DNA of 64,000 nt from Tribonema minus (Eukaryota > Sar > Xanthophyceae > Tribonematales > Tribonemataceae): positions 930,001 through 994,000 of the forward strand of contig JAFCMP010000323.1 in assembly GCA_017506865.1 (NCBI GenBank), in the 5' to 3' direction. A program made the position numbers and the translations under genes. A model generated the notes under the pieces. It did no database searches. It was not told the origin of the DNA and saw nothing but the letters and a program-made list of their open reading frames with translations. Shown piece after piece: positions 49,561 through 60,096 of the stretch (position 1 is its first letter; every line of letters begins with the position of its first letter).

Positions 49561-49917
49561 AGCAATATAATCCTCAACTTCAACCAGGCGCCACCACAAT
49601 TTGTCAGTGCGCAGTCCGCCCTCTACGCACGCGTGCCGCCCCCAAAGCGCAACAGCGTTGTACGGAGAACCACCTAGCCGCGTGAACCGCACCGGACGCT
49701 GCACGTGCGCGAGCGCCGCCGCTGCTGCAAAAACCAGCCCTCGGCGGCCGCGCCTGCAACCAGCCCCCCCCCCCCCGCCTGCCGCGTCGCGTCACGATCT
49801 CAAAGCGGCAGTGCAGGGGGGGTGGCCAACCGCGCGCGCGCCCTACGAGGACTGGGGGGTTAGTGGAGTTGAACCCCTAGCAGGCGCGTTCGCAAGCGCG
49901 CGAGCCCACGCAGGGGC

Positions 49918-52900
49918 TCACGACCACGCGACGTAGCCCCACGTGGTGACGCCGTACGTCGCGAACGTCGCCTGCGCGCTAGCGTACAGGCCCGCGCGCG
50001 CGACGCTCGGCACGACCCTGGCCGCGATGCCCGCGTACGACGTCCACGCGACGCCGCCGCTCGTCGCCCAGTCGTTGGCCGTCTCGGCGCCGGTCGTGTA
50101 GAGCTGCGGCGACAGGTAGTCGACGCTCGCGCTGGCGAAGACGGCGCTCATGACGGCGGCGGCGTCGGGGAAGCCGTACGGCGCGGAGTGCGAGATGGTG
50201 ACGAGGACCTTGAGGCCTGCGGCCTTGGCGTTGGCGAAGGACGCGGCGAACGCGGGCGCGAGGCCCGTGACGCCCTCCTCGATGTCGTAGCAGATGCCTG
50301 CGCGGCGGTGACAGACAACACGTGAACCGGCGGCTGCATGATTGAGAAACTGATGGAGGCTTGAGGTGCCCCTGACCCTTTCCTCAACATCGCAGCAGCG
50401 ATGGATGAGAAGCGGCGTCGGCACAGTGAACTGATGGACGCTTGAGGTGCTTCCACCAACAAGGAAAGCTCTCCTCAGTGTCGTAGCAGATGCCTGCGCC
50501 ATATGTAGCGATGGATGATCAGAAGCAGCGGCGGCGCGGTGAGTGCTGATTGGATTGGCAATAATGATACGAGATGGCGGCACGGTGAGCAGTTGCTGGA
50601 TGCTTGAGGTGCTCCTGAAATGGCAACGGATGAGACGCGTTGGCAAAGGACACGGCGAACGCGCGCGCGAGCTCCGTGACGCCCTCCTCGATGTCGTAGC
50701 AGATGCCTGCACGACAGCAGGAGCGGCGGCATGGTCAGGGGCTTAAAGAGGCTCGAGGTTTTAGGGTTTCCTCAATGTCGTGCCAGATGCCTGCGCGGCG
50801 GCGACGGGTGAGCAGCACCGGCTGCACGGCGAGCAACTGGTGGAGGCTTGAGGTGCTCCTGAAGGTGCTTTCCTTGACGTCATAGTACAGGCAAGCACCA
50901 TGGGACGCATGCCACCATGTGACCCATGCCACAATGTGACGCATGCCACGCAGAACCCAAGTACAAGATCAGCAACGCACCCACGCAATTGGCGGACGTC
51001 AAGGCGTTGAAGCTGGCGTCGAGCTTTATGACGAGCGCCTCTGTCCACGCGCCGGCGCCTTGTGAACGAGCCTTGCAGGCAATCGCCAACGCTTTGTCAC
51101 GCCCTATGCGAGAGAAACACGGGCATTTCTACTTGTAAATAAGTCAAAAAACGCACCCACGTAGCCGGCGTTCTTCACGACGGCCAAGTTCGCGTCGAGC
51201 TTCGTGATGAGCGCTGCCGTCCATGCGCCGCTGCCGTTGCCGCCGCCGACGTCCAGGTACTTCGCGCCGCCGAGCTTGCTGAACGTGTTGGTGGCATCGC
51301 TCAGCGCGAGGGTCACGTCCGCCCAGCCGCCAAAGGCGACGCCGAGCGTTGTGCCAGCGGGCGCCGTCCTGGCGGCGTCCCACGTTTGGTGGTAGTAGCC
51401 GTTGACTGCGCGCCGTGGGAGGGGGGCGGGGAGGGAGGGAAGTGATTTTTTAAATACTATTTCGCAAAAGTTAAACAACGGCAGGGAGTGAGCACAGGCA
51501 GCGCTCGGCAAATATGGAGCCTTGTCTGGTGGTAGTAGCCGTTGACTGCGCGCGCGCGGGGGGGGGGGGGGAGCACAGGGAGGGGGGATGAGCACCGGAA
51601 GGGGGGGGCGGGGGCGACGCCAAGCGTTGTGCCCCCAGGTGCCGTCCTGGCGCTGAGCCACGTTTCGTGGTAGTAGCCGTTGACTGCGCCAGTGAAGGGG
51701 GGGGGGGGGGGGGGGGGATGAGCACAGGGAGGGGAGGGAGGGGGGATGAGCAGGGAGGGGGGGGGGGGGGGAGGACGAGCACAGGCAGTGCTCGGCACGT
51801 TGCATTGAGCCACGTCTGGCGGCGGTAACTGTTGACTGGGCGGCGCGGGGGGGGGGGGGGGGGGGGGGAGGCGGGGGCGGGGCGGAAAGGATGAGCACAC
51901 ACTCACAAAGCTAATGAAAGCGAATCAACAGATCGTAGAGCTCTAGGCGACAAGGTGTGCTTGGCCGTCAAATAGAATGCCTATATGATATGAAGCTGGG
52001 GCACAGACGTACCTGTAGTGCCGCCGGCGGTGGTGGGCCTGGGCGTAGTGGGCGCCGGCACCGGCGTCGGACCGGGAGTTGGGGTGGGCCCCGAGGTGTA
52101 ACAGTTGTTGTTGGGGGTGTACGCGGGCTGGCACCTGCCGCATGCAGCGATAAGACAAAAAAAAATATGTGAAAGTCAGTGCCAATCGCGGGGCACTGCG
52201 TCTTGAGGGGGTACTGTGCCCCCCCCCCCCCTCTGCACTCACAGGAAGAGGGGGATTTGAAGAGGTCGCACGGCACGTAACCAGCGCCCTGTCGTGCTTG
52301 CGTGCGGTAAGCAAGGTTCGGTGTCGCAGGCGTATGCGGGCTGGCATCAGTCGCAGGCAGCGATAAGACGGTCGGCAAAGCCATGGAATTCAGTACAAAT
52401 CGGCGGGCCCCTGCTGCTTCTTGAGTTCATTGCGTCCACTCCCCCCGCCCCCCCCCCCCCCGCCCCCCCGCCGCATTCGCAGGAAGAGTGGGACATTTAG
52501 TCGCCGAAAGTCACGTGAAAACTGCACTACAGCGTGTAATCCGGTGTGACCGTTGCGCGCGCGTAGGCCCGGCGCCACGGCCCAAAAAGCTAATGTGGCC
52601 GCAGTACCCCTTCCGCATGTACGCATGGCCGTAATGTACACACCTACCTACCCCACATTTCATTTTGAGTTGTGCGTCAACAGGCAACAGTTAGGGCATG
52701 TTTAACCCCACATCTGCCCACTGCCCCTGCCGCTTACCCTGGGTCCTGACCCTATGTAGTTTCGCGCTGTAGCGTGCGGCACTTGTGGGGGTTACAATGT
52801 CCCTGATATGCTGCTAACCCCAGTTGTAATTCTTGCTGCAGCTGCCTCTGATGCCTCACTGCCGCGCATATTGGTGTGCGCTGCGCCGCCGCAGCCCTAT

Positions 52901-55900
52901 GAGGAAACGTACGTGTCACGTTAGGGTTTGGTTGACCCCACCAGGCTCACTACTTCAACTTGACCTGACCCAACCCCCACCCTAACCCTTGCTGCGGCTG
53001 CCACTGGCGTCTGTCTCACCCGGAGCCGCACCACGCGTCGTTGGTGTACGGCACGCTGCCGCTGTAACCGTTCTGCAGCTAATCCTGAACCTAACCCTCG
53101 CCCTAACCCCATACGATAGATTCCCTACTCAAGTCACAACCTCGAGTTGACCTCAGCTAACCCTGACCCTGACCATTGCTGCCACAGTGTGTCTCACCCG
53201 CCGCAGCACCACGAGTCATTGGTGTGCGCCGTCCCGCCGCAGTAGCCGTACTGCTATAACCTGACCCTACCCCTAGGGCGTTGCGTTCCCTCCTCAAGTC
53301 ATTGGTTCTAACCCTAACCCTAAGCATTAGGTTCGGTACTCAGGTTTTCATAACTTCAAATCTTACCCGGCGCCGCACCACGTGTCGTTGGTGCGCGGCA
53401 CGCCAACGCAGTAGCCGTACTGCAGATAACATGACCCCAAGCGTCGGTTCCGTACCCCAGTCTCAACGTGAACTTGATCTGAGCTAACCTCAACTCTTAC
53501 TCTTGCTGCGTGTGTCTCGCCCGGCGCCGCACCACAGGACGTCGGTGTGCAGAGCGCCACCACAGTAGCCGTAATGCGGACAACCTAACCGTGACCCCAT
53601 CTCTAACGCCACCCGAAGCATCAGGTTCCGCTTTCAGGTCACAACTTCAAGATCTCAGGTCACAACTTCAAGTTATCACCCGGCGCCGCACCACGCGTCG
53701 TTGGTGTGCGGCACGCCACCGCAGTAGCTGTACTGCGTCACAGCGAACCCTAACGCTAAGCATTAGGTTCGGTACTCAGGTTTTCACAACTTCAAGTTCT
53801 CACCCGACGCCGCACCACGCGTCGTTGGTGTGCGCCGCGCCGCCCCGCCGCAGTACCAGTACTGCGGATGACCTAGCCGTAATCTTGACCTAACCCTAAC
53901 CCTAAGCATCAGAGCATTAAATTCCATACTCAGGCCAGCAACTTCAAGTCTCACCCGGCGCCGCACCACGGGTCGTCGGTGTTGCAGAGCGCCACCGCAG
54001 TAGCCGTAACGCGGACACCCTAAACGCAAACCCCATCTCTAACGCTACTCTAAGCATCAGGTTCCGCTTTCAGGTCACAACTTCAAGATCTCAGGTCAAA
54101 ACTTCAAGTTCTCACCCGGCGCCGCACCACGTGTCGCTGGTGTGCGGCACGCCGCCGCACCAGCCGTACTGCGCAACTTCTAACCCTAACCCTAAGCGAT
54201 AGGTTCCTTACTCAGGTATGTATCCACAACTTCAAGTTCTCACCCGGCGCCGCACCACGCGTCGTTGGTGTGCGGCACGCCGCCGCAGTAGCCGTACTGC
54301 GAGCAGCACTCGGTCGCCCCGCACACGCCGGCGCACGCAATCCCCGTAGACGTCGTAGGCTTGGCGGTCGGCTTTGCGGTCGGCTTGGCTGCGACGCGCA
54401 AAAACACGGCAGCGCTCAGCATTTGCAGGGTGTGACGGGGCACGAGTAAACAGGAGAAGGCACTAATAGCGGCGGTGCGCAGCAGCGGCGGCGCGCGTTA
54501 CGCCGTAAACTGCGGCGGCCGGCGCGCTGTGTAGACCAGGGACTAAGACGGGCGGGTGCGGCAGGCGGTTCAGGATATACTTCGAGCCTGCTTTTTGAAA
54601 TGATCAAATGACACAGCCACGGTCGGCCCCGTTCGTAAATCGGTTCAGCGGCGGGCTTCACGGTCGCGCCGGCCGCTGCCGGCGGCTTGGCTGCGACGCG
54701 CAAAACAATGGCAGCGCCGAGCATCTGCAGCGTGTGACGTGCCGCGAGCGTTCCCGTACCCAGCTCAGCCGGCGGCTTGGCTGCGACGCGCGGAAGACAC
54801 GGCAGTGCTCAGCGGCAGCGGCGCGCGTGACGCGGCAGGCGCGCTGTGTAAGCACGAGTTCTTAAACTTGGGTGGGCGGTTGCGGCGGACGGTGGAGCCC
54901 ATGAGCGTCAAGCAGGCAAGTAGTTGCAAGTAACTGCACGACGGCAGATTGCGGTTTGCGCCGTCGTCGCTGTCGGCACGGCGGTGCGCGAACACGGGTG
55001 CCGCGGGCAGCTCAGCTGCGACGAGTACTGCTGTGACGCGCATGAGGGCACCGAGCATGGGCCGCCGCCGCCGCCGCTGCGCACAGACACGTCAGGCGCG
55101 TCGCCCAGTAGTGCACGTGACTCAATGTATCGACGCCGTCAGCGAAACGGCATGTCAGATAGTAGGTATGTGGGTACTGAGACGGCGCGGCGGGTCGGGT
55201 ACTCTCATGCACCGAGAGGCATGCCCTTCTCAGGTATTCCGTGTACCGAGACACGGCGCTTCGGGCATTGAGCCGCGAGCACCGCGCGCGTGCACGTTTG
55301 CTGCGCCTGGCCCGGCTGCGGCGTCGCGGCGCGGCGCGAGCGCTGCTGCGGCAGCGCACCCGCCGCGCTTGACGCACGCCAGCACGGCAGCGCTGAGCTG
55401 CGGAACCAGCGCAGTGCATGACAGAATTTGTCTGGCCTCCGCTGCCGCTCGATGCGCAGCAGGACCGATAGTTGTTGGTGTGGTGCATGGGCTCGTAGCG
55501 GCAGCTCCCGCGGAGGTGCGCACAAGAGCTCAGGGGCGTTTCCACTGTTGCCAGAGAGACAAGGCGGTTTGAGAGACTGTGCATCCCCACCGCAATACGG
55601 GACAGCCGGACCTGATGAGGAAGCTGGAGTGGGTGGTCAGCGACTCTGGGTCTAAGTCTGACCTGTCACCCTAACCCTAAAGCTAACCCTAACCCTGAAC
55701 CTAACCCTAAGTCCGTGAGTCTGAGTTTGAGTCTGACCTGTCGGCTTAGCGGTGGCTCCCCCGGTGGTGGGCTTGAGCGTAGGCTTCGCGGTGATGGGCT
55801 TCAGGGTGGGCTTGGCTGTGAGGGGGGGGGCGGGACCGGGGGAGGGGGGGAGAGGGGGGGGGGGGCGGAACGGGTGCGCAACGCTCAGCTACGTCGCGCA

Positions 55901-58900
55901 GAACTGCGCGCGACGCGGCGCAGCTAGCTCACGGCAGCGGCGGCAGCAGCGGGCCGCTGCGCCGGCGACGTCAGCGAGGCGTGGGTGAGTGATGAGCTGC
56001 GTGGACTTGCGTACCTCGAAGATGTCATGTGTAGGCGACGTAGTGGCGGTGCAAAGGTGTGCACGGGGCCGACTGCGCGCGGTGGCGGACGGCGCAGGTG
56101 TGCAGCGCTCAGCTAACTTCAAGTTGCAGCAGCGGCGAGCCTGCGCTTCTGCGCCTGCCACGTCTGCAGCGAGCACACAGTGACCTTCACCCCAACCCTA
56201 GATCAGGTCAGGCGTTGGCTTTGTGGTAGGCAGAGTGCAAGAAGGCCTGAAGGGCTGCCCCCCGACTGGTCTTGCTGCATGTGGCGCGGCGCACGATACA
56301 GCTGACCCCAGCCATAACACCAACCCTGACTCTACATTCACAGACACCAGCGATGTCCGAGTCGCTCATGGCGCCGTGCGTGGGGGCCAACTATGAATAC
56401 TTATACGAGGTAGTCCAACTCAGCAAGATGTCATTGGCAGAGCTGTGGGCCTTGAAGTGCGGCACTCCTTCCGCACACAGTCTGTTTGCCAATGGGTCTG
56501 CGTCGCTCGGCTTTGCCGGCGCTCAACTCCGACTTCGCCATACTGGCGCTCGAAGAGTGACCAGCGTTGTACTTTTCATTTATCCTCGCTTAGGTTAGGG
56601 CACAACCAAGCGCAGATGGTTAGTGTCCAGCTGGCCACTAGAGTCTAAATGTATCTTGTGACACGATCGAGGTCAACACATCTCAAATGCGCATCAACGT
56701 TCAACTTCTTCAAGACATCGCCAAATGGCACCCCAACCCCCCCTCGCTACGTCCTCATCTGACTCCCGCCCCAACGTTGTGCTAACCCTAACCCTAACCC
56801 TAATCTTAACCCTAACCCTAACTCTAACCCTACCCCGGCGGAAGTGGAACAAAGGGCGTGCGTACACGACGGCAACGGCGTGGGGAATGCGCCACTGTCA
56901 AGCATCGCTGTCGCTAACGTGCTGGCAAACACACCTAGAACCTGTGTGGTGAACGTCGAGCGCACGCTCTGTCGCGGGTGCTGAGTGCACTACTCCAGCC
57001 AACGTCAGCTTGCGTGGGGACGGCACTGCAGCAGCGTGAATGAGCATACGCAGTATGTATGTACAAAAGTTACATTTGTCTCAGGTGTTTTAGTGTTGGG
57101 CTTGCTGGTGTGCAGCTGGCTTTGCAGCTGTACCAGTAGCTGTGCAGACAGCTTTTAGCTGCGTTGACAACTGCACTGTAAGCACACGCTTGACGCAAGC
57201 ATAAGAGCTGCAACTTTTCCGTTTATCATATGCATACTATGGTTTCAGAATCTGCCGCCCCAGTACAAGTACACAGAATACAAGAGGCTGCTGACTACTT
57301 GGTACATACTGCCGCGCGCGCGACGCGTGTGGTGTCGTTTTGCATGCATGACGGCGCGTGCCTCAAGGTAGGTAAGTATTTATGAGTGCGGTGCGCTGAG
57401 CAGTGGCCCTGCCTTGGGCACCCCTGAAAACTTCAAGTTTTTGAACAATCACAGTGCTTGTTGAAGCAGCAGACCTCCTTGCATCTATAGCCCTCCGTGC
57501 ATCTCCGCGCGAGTTGTGCATGCCGCAGCAAAGCACGTCTGCTCCGTAGGGTGACGGCGGAAGGTGCTCCGCGCGCGCTGACGCGCTCAGCTGTCGTGCA
57601 CGCACAAATTTGATGTACTTCAACGTTGAAGCATTCACTTCTCCAAGACTCAGGCGGACTGACTCGCATGCATCGGCTCTCAATGGCACGCTTTGGCGCC
57701 CTACTGTTAGGCGCATGGCCTGTGGGGTGCTCCCTGGCTGTTGTGCACCCCGCCCCCAGGGCAGCCTTCCCCTTCTGGGGTGCCAGGATACCTTCGGCCA
57801 CATCTCGCAGTCAACTGTTCGAACTGCTCCTGACTCACGGACGAGCAGCGGCGACCGCACAGGCAGCACATCATGATGCTGATGCTCAGTGACTCAGATT
57901 TAGACTCACCGGTGGCGGGCTTTGCGGTGGTGGGCTTGGCGGTGCCACTGGGCTGCCTGGTGGGGGCGGGCGTCGGCGTCGCGCCGGCAGCGAATTGCTC
58001 AGTGACTCAGGCTCAGTGACTCAGACTCAGTGACTCAGACTCACCGGTGGTGGGCTTGGCGGTGGGCTGCCTGGTGGGGGCGGGCGTTGGCGTCGCGCTG
58101 GCTCAGGTCGGACTCAGACTCAGTGACTCAGACTCAGTGACTCAGACTCACCGATGGCGGGCTTGGCGGTGGGCTGCCTGGTGGGGGCGGGCGTCGGCGT
58201 CGCGCCGGCGCTGTAGCACCCGTTGTTGGGCGTGTACGTTGGCTGGCACCTGGTGGCAGTGTTCAGCAGGTGGACAGGACATTCAGTTTGAAGCTTGTGC
58301 AGGACTCCATTGTGAGCAGTTGTTCTGCCAGCAGCGCCGCGCTTCAAGTTGCAACTTGCATGCACGTCACACACACATGTTGAAGTTCAGATTTCATTCA
58401 CCGACAAGCTGCTTTTAGTTGAACGCTGCGCCTAATGGGACGACAGTCGGCGATCTACACGTATCAATTACTAGTACACTGCAGGTTGAAATCTCATAGC
58501 CATGTGTAATGGGCCCGCAGAATCTGATGTGAACGGCATCAATTGTGCTGTCCAAACTTCTTTTGTGAATGTTGCCATGAACAGGAACGCAGTTGAACCC
58601 CAAGGCTGAAATGCTACAGTAGCACTTGAAGCTGGAATTGGTCCAGGAGCTCCTGCTGCATACCAACACGTACTTCAAAGCCAGCTGACATGCAAGCCGC
58701 TGGTGGCGTTGCATGCGTTGCGTCTGCACTGGTGTTATCTGCCTTGTCAAGACGAATCTGACCCAGCTCCACCTTCCAGTGTAAGCACTCTCCCTGTGGC
58801 ACGATGTTCTCCACAGTGCTTACAGTAAGTGTTGCTGTATTCAACTTGTCAATGAGATGGATTTCCACAACGTGAAGAAAGAAAATATTGCCTCTACAGA

Positions 58901-59536
58901 GGTAATTGACTCATATGGAACAAGCAAGTCTTTAATGAGCTATCACCTCATGTACATTCGTGTTCTATATTAGCTACTAATCCTGATAGCCAACTAATCA
59001 AGTCAACTTTGCTTTCGCGTAGCCTGAGTAAGATTTCTCCAGTGGCATCTGATGCGCGCTGGGCTCAGCCTGGTGGGATTTGAGATGGGCCAAGTGAAAG
59101 CACGTCTGGTGGTGACTTGGAGCGAGACGCGCTTGATCTCCAACCTGCCTGAGACCATTGGCGTGCAGTAGTACACGCTATCAGGCCGCTCAAGGATCAT
59201 GTTACTTCCACCAGCAAATCTTCCAGCTAGAGCATGAACAGACGCATTCAAAAATCAACATCAGGCTCGGAGTTAGTTGGGAGCTTACCCGGTACCGCAC
59301 CACGCATCATTCGTGCCGGCCACTCCGCCGCAGAAGCCCCACTGTGAGCAGCAATAGCCGGTGCCGCACACAGCTGAGCAAGCGGTCGCCACGCGCCTGT
59401 TGTCGGCACCGAAGGCCTTCTTGAGCTGGGAGCCAGCTGAATCAAGCTCGCGGCCACCGCTTTGCTCATAAGTCTGGCTCGCTGCTGCGCACAGGCTGCC
59501 GCAGAGGGCCACCAGCACCAGCACAAGGGAGCGCAT
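49918..59536 (-). CDS. Secreted chitin-binding protein: two hevein (CBM18) domains plus GH18-like domain
   Basis: Seven exons: 59536-59289, 58249-58152, 55815-55738, 54388-54244, 52134-52013, 51405-51157, 50297-49918 (TGA); 439 residues, all phases close. Residues 1-21 are a signal peptide (MRSLVLVLVALCGSLCAAA). Hevein 1 spans exons 1-2 (VCGTGYCCSQWGFCGG, then CQPTYTPNNGCY); hevein 2 spans exons 4-5 (VCGATECCSQYGYCGG, then CQPAYTPNNNCY). KPT-rich and Pro/Thr linkers follow each. The C-terminal domain starts VNGYYHQTWDA and has GICYDIEEGV, where the GH18 DxxDxDxE motif keeps only the last Asp and the catalytic Glu, then VDYLSPQLYTTG and ends WGYVAWS. Expected role: binding and possibly cleaving chitin or related beta-glycans outside the cell. 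Activity is uncertain because the first two motif Asp positions are Val and Cys. Confidence 0.88.
50380..51000 (-). repeat. Acceptor-side copies of GH18 exon 7, donor-side copy of exon 6
   Basis: Copies near 50385, 50475, 50690, 50775 and 50880 repeat the exon-7 start (GCAGGCATCTGCTACGAC-like on the minus strand). Near 50955-50995 is a copy of the exon-6 end with GTGG then GTGCGTTG. Units share GGTGGAGGCTTGAGGTGCTCC-like text. Confidence 0.8.
51505..51860 (-). repeat. Acceptor-side copies of GH18 exon 6 with poly-C tracts
   Basis: Three copies (near 51525, 51665, 51815) of the exon-6 start, GCAGTCAACGGCTACTACCA on the minus strand. Each is preceded on that strand by a C run of 13-26 bases (G runs at 51558-51570, 51697-51717, 51758-51772, 51847-51868 as written). 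Confidence 0.85.
51905..51985 (+). mobile_element. Fragment of TIR element family
   Basis: AATGAAAGCGAATCAACAG, then ATCGTAGAGCTCTAG and GCGACAAGGTGTGCTTGGCC, matching the ends at 37844 and the fragment at 22250-22345. Confidence 0.6.
52850..54180 (-). repeat. Donor-side copies of hevein exon 4 (about 9 copies)
   Basis: The 3' 53 bases of exon 4 (YGYCGG...TND.WCGAG, ending GCGCCGG then GTGAG) recur near 54114-54175, 53951-54005, 53800-53862, 53678-53735, 53515-53575, 53365-53420, 53196-53255, 53018-53072 and a remnant near 52850. Most keep the reading frame and the donor; those near 53951 and 53800 carry small insertions that shift it. Spacers hold CCCTAA units and ACTTCAAG. Confidence 0.92.
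54660..54800 (-). repeat. Acceptor-side copies of hevein exon 4
   Basis: Two copies of the exon-4 start, GCGCGTCGCAGCCAAGCCG on the minus strand, near 54685-54710 and 54772-54795. They encode the AKPxA linker start and then diverge. Confidence 0.75.
55816..57900. other. Chitinase-like gene intron 2, no other gene supported
   Basis: G-rich runs just beyond the exon-3 acceptor (55820-55865), CCCTAA units at 56780-56835, and unassigned frames such as plus 56353-56598 (MSESLMAPCVGANYEYLYEV). The latter is coding-like but has no recognised family. Confidence 0.4.
57905..58080 (-). repeat. Donor-side copies of chitin-binding exon 2
   Basis: Two copies (57905-57990 and 58030-58105) of the exon-2 end with GGCAGCCCACCGCCAAGCCC and G then GTGAGTCTGAGTC. 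Between them runs an ACTCAGACTCAGTG short repeat. Confidence 0.88.
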
Positions 59537-60096
59537 CTTCGGTGTAGGGCCGGCCTTGGGAATCCACAATGTGAAGGCTAAAGGCTGAGCGCAGGCTCTT
59601 CAGCAATTTCTTGAGGGACCTCAGAGGAGTGCGCTACAACGCAGGACGACGTGCTCAATCTGCGGGGTGGCTTGCGCTCTAGCAATGATACTAGCACCAC
59701 CAAAATGAGTCGCAGCCGTTCCACCGTTTCTTTCGTCGTTCCGTTCAGCAGACATTCTCGGTAAAAATGCAATGCAGTAATGACTCGGGATATTAGGACC
59801 TTTCACAAGTCAGCACGGGCTCGCGCTGCAGACCAGAGTGTAGTGTGGAGATGCTACTGTAGCGAGATGGCGTAGCGTAGCCGAGATGATAAAGCAGTAG
59901 CAACAGCCGAACCACCCACTTTGAGTCAATGCTGTATACCTACATACCTACCTGCAGAAGGGTTAAAAACGGGATCTTGGTGTGTGTGTGTCAACGGCAA
60001 AGCAGTATCGGAGGTGCCGGGAGGAAGGGAGGACAAGAAAGAATCAGCATCAGCATCAGCATTTCGATTGGCAGAAAAGCATCAGTGTGAGGAGCT
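59537..60096. other. Divergent intergenic region between chitin-binding and twinfilin genes
   Basis: The 560 bases between the two start codons must hold both promoters because the genes face away from each other. I see no clear TATA box or known operator. Confidence 0.5.
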
